Source: an uncultured Lewinella sp.
GTDB lineage: Bacteria > Bacteroidota > Bacteroidia > Chitinophagales > Saprospiraceae
Direction of reading: 5' to 3'
DNA length: 11,128 nt
NCBI GenBank assembly: GCA_938021455.1
Contig: CALIGP010000056.1
Span: 1-11,128 of the forward strand
In this document: piece after piece, positions 1-6,707 of the stretch
Layout: each line of letters starts with the position of its first letter
Position numbering within the stretch: the stretch's first letter is position 1
The notes under the pieces: generated by a model
The model's database searches: none
Seen by the model: only the letters and a program-made list of their open reading frames with translations
What the model was told of the DNA's origin: nothing
Program-made: the position numbers and the translations under genes

Positions 1-1
1 C

Positions 2-121
2 CCAATTGGTATTTCAGCAGGAGTAGTAGGGGGAATTATCTATAACGGATGGGCTATTAATGATTGCCAGAGACAAAATGAAGGCAAATGTCATTCTTGT
101 GAAAGTGAATGCGAGTACTAA
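2..121 (+). CDS. C-terminal fragment of a small hydrophobic, cysteine-rich protein (5' end off window)
   Basis: An open frame enters from the left edge and ends at TAA 119-121, giving the last 39 residues of a protein. The visible part starts with a glycine/valine/isoleucine-rich stretch that looks like a membrane-inserting helix with small-residue packing (GISAGVVGGIIYNGW). A polar tail follows with four cysteines spaced C-x7-C-x2-C-x3-C. I do not recognise the family. The layout recalls small secreted peptides, such as bacteriocin-like Gly-rich peptides, but the N-terminus, where a leader would lie, is outside the window. A four-helix membrane protein begins 33 bp downstream on the same strand, so the two are probably co-transcribed. 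Base composition is AT-rich, like that neighbour and unlike the rest of the window. The frame being coding is likely; the function is unknown. Confidence 0.55.
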   Translation, partial: PIGISAGVVGGIIYNGWAINDCQRQNEGKCHSCESECEY

Positions 122-154
122 ACAAAACCCTGATTACTAGATTAAAGAATAAGT

Positions 155-571
155 ATGAAAAACCGCAAACTAAATCAAGAGCGATTAATCGTTCTATCCT
201 TATGGTCTGGATTGAATTTAGCCCTGATATTATACCTACTTCAGCCAATTGCGATAGATCTTATTCTGTGTTTACCATTAGGTTTCGCTATTGCATATTT
301 GTATTTCGCATTCTGGAAACTGTCCTTTAGTATCAATAAAGACGAAACATTGTCGGGGTTTATTGGGAACTTCATTGATGGGAAATACTCTCTTGAATAC
401 CAAAATAAGGTGCTCCTGAAATTGGCTGTTTCATGTTTAATTGGTGCAATTATTTCCCTTTCCCTGTATAAAGTAGGAATAGTAATTTCTGCTGTTGCTG
501 TTCTTTCTTACGTATTATTGTCTTTTTTTCTTCTTCCACTTCTGTTAGGAGTGAAATTTTATTGGAAGTAA
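155..571 (+). CDS. Small four-helix integral membrane protein, unknown function
   Basis: The 138-residue product begins with a short basic N-terminus (MKNRKLNQER). It then has about four hydrophobic segments, near residues 11-30, 33-55, 86-105 and 108-133, with a polar loop around 58-85, so it should sit in the inner membrane. No catalytic motif is visible and I cannot name a family. The ATG at 155 is chosen because the basic residues directly precede the first helix; the upstream AT-rich sequence has no strong ribosome binding site. The gene follows the small cysteine-rich protein by 33 bp. Small multi-helix proteins beside peptide genes are sometimes immunity proteins, but that is only a hypothesis here. 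Sampled lines of this gene are about 32-37% GC, against about 55% in a sampled line of the MoxR gene, which suggests separate origin or acquisition. Confidence 0.7.
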   Translation: MKNRKLNQERLIVLSLWSGLNLALILYLLQPIAIDLILCLPLGFAIAYLYFAFWKLSFSINKDETLSGFIGNFIDGKYSLEYQNKVLLKLAVSCLIGAIISLSLYKVGIVISAVAVLSYVLLSFFLLPLLLGVKFYWK

Positions 572-604
572 GTACAACTGAGTTTACTCCCTGCTCTCAA
601 AACT

Positions 605-626
605 TCCCCTTGCACCTGCGGCCGCG
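605..626. repeat. Fragment of a dispersed GC-rich repeat (core TTGCACCTGCGG)
   Basis: The 16 bases at 605-620 (TCCCCTTGCACCTGCG) match perfectly, in reverse complement, the bases at 7133-7148. The core is also found in direct orientation at 7182-7192. The GC-rich tail GCCGCGC resembles the sequence following the core at 7193-7200. It lies in an otherwise AT-rich intergenic stretch between the membrane-protein gene and the terminator at 673. It is probably a degenerate half of the inverted-repeat element found complete at 7122-7203. Confidence 0.55.
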
Positions 627-672
627 CAAACAAAAGGCAGTGCTGCTTTATAAAACCCCATACAGTAACCAC

Positions 673-712
673 AAAAACGCCCGAATCTCAAGCAGAGATC
701 CGGGCGTTTTTT
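673..712. terminator. Bidirectional rho-independent terminator between convergent genes
   Basis: The arms are AAAAACGCCCG (673-683) with CGGGCGTTTTT (701-711), extended across an A/C mismatch by ATCTC (685-689) with GAGAT (695-699) around a five-base loop. An A-run precedes and a T-run follows the GC stem, so it can end transcription in both directions. It sits 101 bp past the stop of the rightward membrane-protein gene and 22 bp past the stop of the leftward DUF937 gene. Confidence 0.9.
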
Positions 713-734
713 AATTAAGTATTTAGTTTCAAGC

Positions 735-1742
735 TTACTTCCGTAGGTACTGGCCCAGCATTTTAGCGCCCATGCCAGTAAGGTCATCAATGACGCTTCC
801 ATCTCCATCCCTGTCCAGAATAGATCCAGCAAGGCCGAGGTCAGGAGCATTTTGGCGTGGAGTTTGTTGGGTTTTCATCGCCATGTCCATGAGTGCGCCA
901 CCGAGGCCACCAGCGTCGAGCCCTTGTTCGCGCTTGGTTTTGCCTAGCATTCCCATCAGAATGGGGGCAAGGGTGGTCATCAGTGGTCCAACTTTATCAA
1001 GGCTGAGTCCACTGGTTTCGCTTACCTGTTTCATGGTTTGTTCCTGCTGGTCACCGAGGACGTGCTTCAGAATCCCACCACCGTTGAAGGTTTTGCGGAA
1101 CTGGGGTGGTATGTGATCCTGATTTCCTACGGCTTTGCCACCCAGAAGACCACCGAGTAAGTCTCCGAGTCCTCCGCCATCATTGCCTTTCGTCTGGCGC
1201 ATCATGCCTTCTAATAAGCCACCGAGGCCACCACCGCCTCCTGTATTGGTGTTGGCTCTCTTTTGGCCACCACCGAGAATACCGCCAAGTAAGCCTCCAA
1301 GACCTCCTCCCTGACGGGGCTGTTGTGCCTGAGGGCTTTGACCTTGTTGCAGGATGGTGCTAAGCAGGCCACCGAGCAATCCGCCACCGCCTTGTTGTCC
1401 TTGTCGTTGGCCACCACCCTGGGCCATGCCCGTAATGAGGTCCAAAAGCCCACCACCTGTTGGCATACCTTTACCAGGGGCCTCCCGGCCACCTTTTAGT
1501 AGGCCTCCGATGATGTCAAGAATGCTACCATCGTGGTCGCGTTCAAGTGCATTGGAAAGCGATGCTGCACCATCAGGCGTGGAAGCATTGCGGGCAAGGG
1601 CACCCATAAGAGTACTGAGAATAGCACTAGAGGCTTTAGTTGTTGTTGTGGTGTCGGAACCGGTCTGTTGCGTAAGCACATCCATGAGTCCACCACCGAG
1701 CTGCTGTTGAAGCTGCTGCTGAAGTATTTGAGAAAGATCCAT
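735..1742 (-). CDS. DUF937 protein with glycine-rich repeat linker
   Basis: This 335-residue protein of unknown function has two DUF937-like parts. The N-terminal part (about 1-85) has a Gln-rich start, a helix ILSTLMGALARNAS (41-54) and an acidic loop ERDHDGSILD (67-76). The C-terminal part (about 207-335) ends with a matching loop LDRDGDGSVIDD (309-320). That second loop has the DxDxDG spacing of calcium-binding loops. Between them (about 95-205) lie four to five Gly/Leu repeats of the GGGLGGLLGG type, separated by Gln-rich or basic spacers. No signal peptide or membrane helix is evident; the Gly/Leu repeats may pack or self-associate. The ATG at 1740-1742 fits the usual family N-terminus. 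The upstream leader contains a hairpin with a U-tract (1768-1803). The DUF937 assignment is firm; no biochemical role can be given. Confidence 0.88.
   Translation of the reverse strand: MDLSQILQQQLQQQLGGGLMDVLTQQTGSDTTTTTKASSAILSTLMGALARNASTPDGAASLSNALERDHDGSILDIIGGLLKGGREAPGKGMPTGGGLLDLITGMAQGGGQRQGQQGGGGLLGGLLSTILQQGQSPQAQQPRQGGGLGGLLGGILGGGQKRANTNTGGGGGLGGLLEGMMRQTKGNDGGGLGDLLGGLLGGKAVGNQDHIPPQFRKTFNGGGILKHVLGDQQEQTMKQVSETSGLSLDKVGPLMTTLAPILMGMLGKTKREQGLDAGGLGGALMDMAMKTQQTPRQNAPDLGLAGSILDRDGDGSVIDDLTGMGAKMLGQYLRK
1100..1500 (-). repeat. Low-complexity Gly/Leu-coding repeats within the DUF937 gene
   Basis: On the + strand the motif CCACCGAGGCCACCACC and close variants recur several times (for example near 1138-1165, 1218-1240, 1268-1305, 1367-1390). 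On the coding strand they encode GGLGGLLGG-type units near residues 97-101, 118-130, 145-159, 168-180 and 189-202. Such near-identical short repeats are prone to copy-number change by slippage or recombination. Confidence 0.7.
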
Positions 1743-1767
1743 GCCCGTAATATCGGCAATATTCCAG

Positions 1768-1803
1768 AAAAAAGCGGCAAACCGAATCGTTTCGGTTTGC
1801 CGC
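1768..1803 (-). terminator. Strong hairpin with U-tract in the leader of the DUF937 gene
   Basis: A perfect 13-bp inverted repeat (GCGGCAAACCGAA 1774-1786 with TTCGGTTTGCCGC 1791-1803) encloses a four-base loop. On the minus strand it is followed at once by six T residues (complement of 1768-1773). It therefore has the form of an intrinsic terminator for leftward transcription, 25 bp before the DUF937 start codon. It could end transcripts arriving from the right, or act as a leader attenuator if the promoter lies upstream. There is no T-run on the + strand side. Confidence 0.75.
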
Positions 1804-2030
1804 GCAAAGATTCAAACTACTCTATATCGGTTTATGGCGTTTTTCAAAAAGCCACAAGGGCAATGATGGGATGTGAAACCCCAAATGTCTTTCGTGAGAC
1901 TGCTTAAGAAACGGGCCGCAGGAAAAAAAGATTGCGAGAGCATATGTTAAAACCTGGGATAAGAAATTGGTCCCACGGGTTTTTGCCTTTTGGTTGAGCT
2001 TCAAAGCGCCGGAAGACCGTAAGTTTGGGT
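1804..2030. other. Divergent intergenic region without a supported gene
   Basis: This is most of the 288-bp gap between the leftward DUF937 gene and the rightward PNPOx-like gene, and it must hold both promoters. On the minus strand TAGTTTG (complement of 1813-1819) resembles the Bacteroidota -7 box TAnnTTTG but is one base short, with no convincing -33 TTG at the right distance. An imperfect stem pairs 1949-1959 with 1971-1983, with a two-base bulge and T-rich flank. Short frames here (60 codons leftward, 21 codons rightward) have no recognisable features. No coding call is made. Confidence 0.4.
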
Positions 2031-2576
2031 ATGGGAAAACAATTTTCTAAGCTAAGTGATCAGTTGACGGATTTTATTGGGAAACAGCCCCTGTTTTTTG
2101 TGGCTACAGCACCAGGAGAAGGCAAGGTCAATTGCTCTCCTAAAGGAATGGACTCATTGAGAGTCCTATCTCCTAACCGGATAATATGGTTGAACGTAAC
2201 TGGAAGCGGCAATGAAACGGCCGCCCATGTGCTGGAAAACGCCAGAATGACGCTAATGTGGTGTGCCTTCAACGGCCCCCCCTTAATCCTTCGTACCTAC
2301 GGAGAAGCCAGGATGATTCAGCCTGCTGAGCCCGAATGGGCCTCCCTTTCCGACCGCCTTCCTAATATCCCCGGTGCCCGACAAATCTTTGACTTACGCA
2401 TTGATATGGTGCAAACGAGCTGTGGTATGGCGGTCCCGTATCTTGACTTTAAGGAGGATCGAAACTTGCTCCGAGACTGGTCTGCAAAGAAAAGCGAGCA
2501 GGAATTGAAAGACTATCACCAGAAAAAAAACAGCCAAAGCCTGGATGGACTGCCTACGGGATTGCCTACAGAATAA
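2031..2576 (+). CDS. Pyridoxamine 5'-phosphate oxidase-like (FMN split-barrel) protein
   Basis: The 181-residue product matches a PNPOx-related family with a split beta-barrel that usually binds FMN or a related flavin. Visible landmarks are FFVATAPGEGKVNCSPKGMD (22-41), the TGSGNETAAHVLEN segment (57-70), a hydrophobic strand then GPPLILRTYGEA (82-93), the QTSCGMAVPYLDF motif (128-140) and a C-terminal helix ending in SLDGLPTGLP. These are typical of the subfamily annotated only as 'PNPOx family protein'. It need not make pyridoxal phosphate, and the true substrate is unknown. It should be cytosolic, with no signal peptide. ATG 2031 is preferred to the in-frame TTG at 2025. It reads in the same direction as the RNase HII gene, 172 bp away. 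The family call is firm; a redox role is inferred. Confidence 0.88.
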   Translation: MGKQFSKLSDQLTDFIGKQPLFFVATAPGEGKVNCSPKGMDSLRVLSPNRIIWLNVTGSGNETAAHVLENARMTLMWCAFNGPPLILRTYGEARMIQPAEPEWASLSDRLPNIPGARQIFDLRIDMVQTSCGMAVPYLDFKEDRNLLRDWSAKKSEQELKDYHQKKNSQSLDGLPTGLPTE

Positions 2577-2646
2577 TCGACTGGCATAGCTGATCTGGCG
2601 TCGAGAGGTGAAAAACTTGGAACACAAGCCTACTACCGAAGTGGGC

Positions 2647-2731
2647 CACTCGGGTACTTCAGGTTTAGAATCGAAGTGAATTTGACAATTGACAGGCTAT
2701 GATCTCAAAAATCACCTGAAGTGGCCGAGTG
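2647..2731. repeat. Long inverted repeat just upstream of the RNase HII gene
   Basis: CACTCGGGTACTTCAGGT (2647-2664) pairs with ACCTGAAGTGGCCGAGTG (2714-2731) with two mismatches in 18, leaving a 49-base AT-rich loop. It ends 17 bp before the RNase HII ATG. GAAGT at 2638-2642 could pair instead with ACTTC at 2656-2660, so an alternative fold exists. It may be a leader structure, an operator or a repeat remnant; no T-run follows, so it is not a standard terminator. Confidence 0.5.
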
Positions 2732-2748
2732 AACTATATATTCGCAGC

Positions 2749-3357
2749 ATGTTACTACCCTATTTTGCTGCTGACCGCTTAGAAGCCGGATGTGACGAGG
2801 CTGGCCGGGGCTGTTTGGCGGGGCCTGTCTTTGCCGCTGCGGTTATCCTTCCTCCTGGCTTCAGTAGTCCTGAATTAAATGACAGCAAAAAGCTGAAGGA
2901 AGCAGATCGAAATTCACTACGTGTAATGATCGAAGAACAAGCATTAGCCTGGTGCGTAGCCAGCTTTAGCGTGGTAGAAATTGACAAGTACAACATATTT
3001 CAGTCGAGTTATCGTGCGATGCATCGTGCGCTGGACGGACTTGACGAGCGTCCGGAATTTCTGTTGATAGACGGCAAATTCTTCATTCCCTACGGAGAGA
3101 TGCCCTATGCGTGCGTGATTAAAGGAGATGGTAAATACCAGTCAATCGCCGCCGCTGGAATTTTGGCCAAGACCCATCGGGACGAGCACATGCGTGGTTT
3201 ACACCAGGAGTTCCCGCAGTACGGTTGGAACACCAATGCTGGATACCCAACCATAAAACACCGAAGTGCCATCGAAGAACACGGCGCAACGGAACATCAT
3301 CGGAAAAGCTTCCGCTTGCTAAAGGATGGTAAGCAGTATTCTCTGTTTGGGGAGTAA
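2749..3357 (+). CDS. rnhB: Ribonuclease HII
   Basis: The enzyme cuts the RNA strand of RNA-DNA hybrids and starts ribonucleotide excision from DNA, in the cytosol, using divalent metal. The 202 residues carry the family blocks in order: EAGCDEAGRGCLAGPVFAAAV (from 12), NDSKKLKEADR (44-54), LLIDGKFFIPYG (105-116), KGDGKYQSIAAAGILAKTHRDEHM (from 125) and GWNTNAGYPTIKH (159-171). The expected acidic catalytic residues are present: D16 and E17 of DEAGRG, D108 and D145. ATG 2749 is chosen because MLLPYF leading into the first motif is the usual family start; the frame stays open upstream to a TTG at 2689, but that extension would lie in the inverted repeat. The length is normal. The stop is only 15 bp from the stop of the convergent MoxR gene. 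Confidence 0.96.
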   Translation: MLLPYFAADRLEAGCDEAGRGCLAGPVFAAAVILPPGFSSPELNDSKKLKEADRNSLRVMIEEQALAWCVASFSVVEIDKYNIFQSSYRAMHRALDGLDERPEFLLIDGKFFIPYGEMPYACVIKGDGKYQSIAAAGILAKTHRDEHMRGLHQEFPQYGWNTNAGYPTIKHRSAIEEHGATEHHRKSFRLLKDGKQYSLFGE

Positions 3358-3372
3358 AAAGGAAGTACTTCT

Positions 3373-4482
3373 CTATCGTGGAATTTCAATGCTGCGTACA
3401 ATCTCCTCAATAATATCCTGTGATCCAAAGCCTTCCATTTCCCGTTCTGGGGTAAGGATGATGCGGTGGTTAAGAACCGGGTAAGCTACTTGTTGAATAT
3501 CGTCAGGGGTGACGAAGTCACGCCCCGCCAAAGCAGCAACGGCTTTTGAAAGACGGAGTAGTGCCAGTGAGGCTCTGGGGCTTGCCCCCAGATAAAGGTC
3601 CGGGTGCGTCCGGGTACGGTGAACCAGGGAGGCGATGTAATCCAGGAGCTCTTCCCGGATATAAATTTTTTCAACAAGAGCACTATATTTAGCAACGAGT
3701 TCGCGCGTGAAGACGGGCTTCACCTCATCCTGCTGTACTTGCTTAAAGTCGTTGCGAAAACGATACAGGATTTCTTTTTCCTCTTCGTGGCTGGGATAGT
3801 CAATGATGACGCGAACCAGAAAGCGGTCAAGTTGCGCCTCCGGAAGACGGTAAGTTCCTTCCTGTTCAATGGGGTTTTGGGTGGCGATAACGAAAAAAGG
3901 CGATTCCATTGTGTAGGTAGTGCCGTCAACGGTGATCTGTTGCTCGGCCATAACTTCAAAAAGAGCTGCCTGGGTTTTCGCCGGCGCACGGTTGATCTCG
4001 TCAATGAGCACCAGGTTACTGAAGACGGGCCCCTTGGTAAATTCAAACTCAGACCGAGCCATATTGAAGATGGTCGTTCCCGTTACGTCACTGGGCATGA
4101 GATCCGGGGTAAACTGAATCCGGGAGTAATCCGCATCAACCGTCTTGGCGAGTAATTTAGCGATTAAGGTTTTGGCAATGCCCGGCACCCCTTCCACCAA
4201 TACGTGCCCACCCGCTAACAAGGAAGCAATCAGCAGATCGATGAATTCTTTCTGACCAACAATCAGCTTACCTATTTCTGCCCGTACAGCGACGGCTGCT
4301 TCCCGTAGTTCTTCGAGATCGATCCGATCGGTAGGGGCGAGGTTGGCGTTAGAAACGGGTACGGGTGGAACGTCAGGAAAACCCTCAGTCGGAGAGCCCA
4401 TATCCGGACCAATGATCTGGTCATCCGGTGTAGGAAACTCCTGTTGTTCTTCTGGCCCTGGGGTATCGTCTTCGTGCATCAT
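3373..4482 (-). CDS. MoxR-family AAA+ ATPase
   Basis: This 369-residue ATPase belongs to the MoxR group, AAA+ chaperones that remodel or mature partner proteins, often with metal-binding or von Willebrand A-type partners. It shows Walker A GVPGIAKT (98-105), Walker B LVLIDE (157-162) followed by INRAPAKTQAALFEVMAEQQ, the ATQNPIEQEGTYRLPEAQLDRF block (200-221) and the C-terminal lid with GASPRASLALLRLSKA (299-314). The first 50 or so residues are acidic and proline-rich, a likely disordered extension beyond the usual family core. Two adjacent ATGs begin the frame; the first is used, with no clear ribosome binding site. It is the last gene of the cluster with the DUF4350 and DUF4129 genes (29-bp gap to the former). 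A DUF58 gene, the common MoxR neighbour, does not follow; RNase HII converges instead. It probably acts on membrane-bound partners. Confidence 0.93.
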   Translation of the reverse strand: MMHEDDTPGPEEQQEFPTPDDQIIGPDMGSPTEGFPDVPPVPVSNANLAPTDRIDLEELREAAVAVRAEIGKLIVGQKEFIDLLIASLLAGGHVLVEGVPGIAKTLIAKLLAKTVDADYSRIQFTPDLMPSDVTGTTIFNMARSEFEFTKGPVFSNLVLIDEINRAPAKTQAALFEVMAEQQITVDGTTYTMESPFFVIATQNPIEQEGTYRLPEAQLDRFLVRVIIDYPSHEEEKEILYRFRNDFKQVQQDEVKPVFTRELVAKYSALVEKIYIREELLDYIASLVHRTRTHPDLYLGASPRASLALLRLSKAVAALAGRDFVTPDDIQQVAYPVLNHRIILTPEREMEGFGSQDIIEEIVRSIEIPR

Positions 4483-4511
4483 TGAGCAATGGTCTGAGAG
4501 GGTAAGGTAAA

Positions 4512-5771
4512 TTAAAGTTTGTAGAGCGGTTCAATTGCCCGGTAAAAACGCATCAAGGCAAGTTCTTCGATCTCGATCTTTCCCTGTACGACCCGGATTT
4601 CAATCAGGGCTTTTTCGGCTACTTCCGGAGAGATTCCGGTTAGTTCGGCGAGGTTCTCTGGTGGAGGTTGGCCTTCTTTCCAGTGGATACCGTATTTATC
4701 TTGTAGATGAAACCGGAGATTACCAAGCTCCTGCCGGGCAATGGCGGCGTGGTTACCTTTTTGATAGACTAATCGGCTGATGGTGTCGATGAAGCGCTTA
4801 CTGGAATTTTCCCGCCGGTTAATGGAAGGGATGATCCTCTGACGGCGTTTGCCGCGGAAGAGGACGAACAGCAGCGCTGCAACTATCAGTGTATACCAAG
4901 CCAACGCTAAGGGGGCCTGTTCCTGAATGTAGCTCAGCGCTTCATTACCCGTTAACAGATTACGGCCGCCATTATAGCCGTTGTTGTTGCCCCGGTTACG
5001 GCGATTGTCCCGTTGCCGTGCGACCGATGGTGGCACCCGGCTGTACTCGTCCCAATAAACCGGTCCTTCACCCAACACAGCAAGGCTGGCTTCGGCATAC
5101 TCGTACCGAAGGCTGTCCGTAATGAAATAGTTGGTCAGAAAAATAGGGTTGGTCAGGAAGAAGAAGTCGCCTTCCCCCCAGCTTAATCGGACAAAATTAA
5201 TCAGCACCGTATCCAGCGTCCCGATAACTTCATTGTCGATGTTGGGGTCACAGAGTAATTCTTCATTTACGTAATGGGTTGCCCGATTATAGGGCTCATG
5301 ATCATAGACTTGAATAAGCTCAAAGTTTTGCCCGTTGTCGGTGAGCTGAAGTTGAACGGTGTCTGCCTGGAGGTAAGGCATGATTTGGTCCGTGTCGTAA
5401 ATGTTATAATAACAGTCATCTCCGAAAAGGTGAGAGGCCAGGTCCTCCGGCAGATCGTTGGCCGCGATGAAGGCGGTGTTGCCTCGCTCGACGAAGTCGA
5501 GCAGGTGGGTGATCCCTCGTTCGTTGTAGTAGGCGTAACGACCGACAAATAGGTAGTTCGCATGATTGCCTTCATATTCCCTGAGCGTACCCAAGCTGTC
5601 GGCTACCATTGTTAAGCCTTCGGGGCGAGCATCAAGTAACTGATGCAAAGCATAGATGTCATACGGCTCTTGCTTGTCGTAACGATAGTTTTCACTCCAG
5701 TTAGTAGGGCAACCGTAAAAACTGAGCAGAGCCGCTCCAGCCAGTAAGTAGGTGAGGATTCGCTTAAGCAT
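4512..5771 (-). CDS. DUF4350 membrane protein of the MoxR cluster
   Basis: The 419-residue protein starts with a hydrophobic segment LLAGAALLSFYGC (9-21), which may be a membrane anchor or lipoprotein signal with C21. A large extracytoplasmic domain (about 22-280) begins NWSENYRYDKQEPYDIYALH, the typical DUF4350 opening, and includes LLDFVERGNTAFIAAN (90-105). An Asn/Arg/Gly-rich stretch (252-275) precedes a transmembrane helix (about 287-306), which is followed by arginines (RGKRRQR) and a cytoplasmic helical domain (310-419). DUF4350 proteins regularly accompany DUF4129 proteins and MoxR ATPases, and their function is not established. The cytoplasmic tail could be where the ATPase docks; that is inference. 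Its ATG lies inside the end of the DUF4129 gene (8-bp overlap), suggesting coupled translation. Confidence 0.85.
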   Translation of the reverse strand: MLKRILTYLLAGAALLSFYGCPTNWSENYRYDKQEPYDIYALHQLLDARPEGLTMVADSLGTLREYEGNHANYLFVGRYAYYNERGITHLLDFVERGNTAFIAANDLPEDLASHLFGDDCYYNIYDTDQIMPYLQADTVQLQLTDNGQNFELIQVYDHEPYNRATHYVNEELLCDPNIDNEVIGTLDTVLINFVRLSWGEGDFFFLTNPIFLTNYFITDSLRYEYAEASLAVLGEGPVYWDEYSRVPPSVARQRDNRRNRGNNNGYNGGRNLLTGNEALSYIQEQAPLALAWYTLIVAALLFVLFRGKRRQRIIPSINRRENSSKRFIDTISRLVYQKGNHAAIARQELGNLRFHLQDKYGIHWKEGQPPPENLAELTGISPEVAEKALIEIRVVQGKIEIEELALMRFYRAIEPLYKL

Positions 5772-6522
5772 TGGGCGATACTTTAGCGGATGAGGTAATA
5801 ATTTGGTTGCTCAGTACATTGAATTTTCGCTGTACCAGGCGATAGCCCAGCTTTTCGATGGCATACTTGCCGTACCAATACCGTTCGTAGTCAATGGTAA
5901 CTTCCCGAAAGCCTGTCAACACATCTCTGCCAGACAGTTGTTTCTGGTAGTCTCGGTTGCTGTAGTCCCGTCGGTATTGGATCAACCCCGCATCTTGTAA
6001 TTCTTTAAGGAGTTGGATGTATAGTAAGCGAACGGCTACGTCATATTGCCCGGCCTTCTCGGCGCGCTCTAGTAAACTAAGCGAGACCCCGGTGGCCACG
6101 AGTCTTTCTTCTTCAATGTCTTCCAAGTCAATGAATTCCTGGTTTTCATCACCTTCTTCCCGGGTGCGCTTGCGCATGTTTACGTCGCCCAACATCCGGT
6201 AAATCAAAAAACCTAAGGCTGCAATGAGGATAGAAAAAATGATGATCGTGGTCGTACTGGACAGGTCGAAATCCCAATTGAAGTCCCAGTCAGGATCCGG
6301 TAGTTTTTCTTCCTCTTCTTCCTCCTTGTCATCTGGTAAAAAGGTGATTTCTTCAATTAACTCCTGATGTCGCTTCTCTGGAAAAACCGGGCTTTTATCA
6401 TCCTGAGCGGCCGTGTGACCGGCAGAAAGCAGCAGAAGGCAGAGCATAATAATCCACTTCCTACCGACCGTAAAAACGGGATAGATATAAGAGGCTAGGC
6501 TTGTAGGTGAAGGTGAAACCAT
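5764..6522 (-). CDS. DUF4129 membrane protein of the MoxR cluster
   Basis: This is the first gene of the leftward cluster and encodes 252 residues. A signal-like segment WIIMLCLLLLSAGHTAAQ (23-40) has a probable cleavage after TAA. A short external region follows with an acidic run (DDKEEEEEEK, 64-73) and an aromatic/Asp stretch DPDWDFNWDFD. A transmembrane helix (about 91-111) is followed by a cytoplasmic domain with the DUF4129 pattern: LLERAEKAGQYDVAVRLLYI (150-169), SNRDYQKQL and FREVTIDYERYWYGKY (205-220). The N-terminus is uncertain: the frame opens at ATG 6520-6522, but M26 would start within the hydrophobic core and lose the basic residues R21/K22. DUF4129 genes usually sit with DUF4350, MoxR and DUF58 genes. 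The promoter must lie in the 185-bp divergent gap; none was convincing. Confidence 0.85.
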   Translation of the reverse strand: MVSPSPTSLASYIYPVFTVGRKWIIMLCLLLLSAGHTAAQDDKSPVFPEKRHQELIEEITFLPDDKEEEEEEKLPDPDWDFNWDFDLSSTTTIIIFSILIAALGFLIYRMLGDVNMRKRTREEGDENQEFIDLEDIEEERLVATGVSLSLLERAEKAGQYDVAVRLLYIQLLKELQDAGLIQYRRDYSNRDYQKQLSGRDVLTGFREVTIDYERYWYGKYAIEKLGYRLVQRKFNVLSNQIITSSAKVSPNA

Positions 6523-6707
6523 TTTGGAAGCATGAAGATAAGCAGCACAGCGTTAAAGCCCGGAAACTTCCGTTAGGTGATCTTATTTGAGAAATTATTG
6601 GTTGTGGCTATAACAATCCACCAAATTTTCGCATTATTGCTACGGAAATTAACTACTAAATCCGTTGGTGTCATGTATTGTGGCATCATCAATAAATCCA
6701 CCCAACT

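Noticed and set aside
584..850. Leftward 88-residue frame over the terminator
   Set aside because: It crosses a strong terminator, overlaps the DUF937 C-terminus in another frame and has no family features.
1949..1983. Imperfect hairpin with T-rich flank as a rightward terminator
   Set aside because: The stem has a bulge and an 11-base loop, and no gene ends before it on that strand.
1822..2004. Leftward 60-residue frame ending just before the leader hairpin
   Set aside because: No recognisable motif and no plausible start signals; its position before the hairpin is suggestive but not enough for a gene call.
2682..2703. TTGACA/TATGAT promoter before RNase HII
   Set aside because: The spacer is only 10 bp (3 bp for the second TTGACA-like match), and Bacteroidota do not use this consensus strongly.
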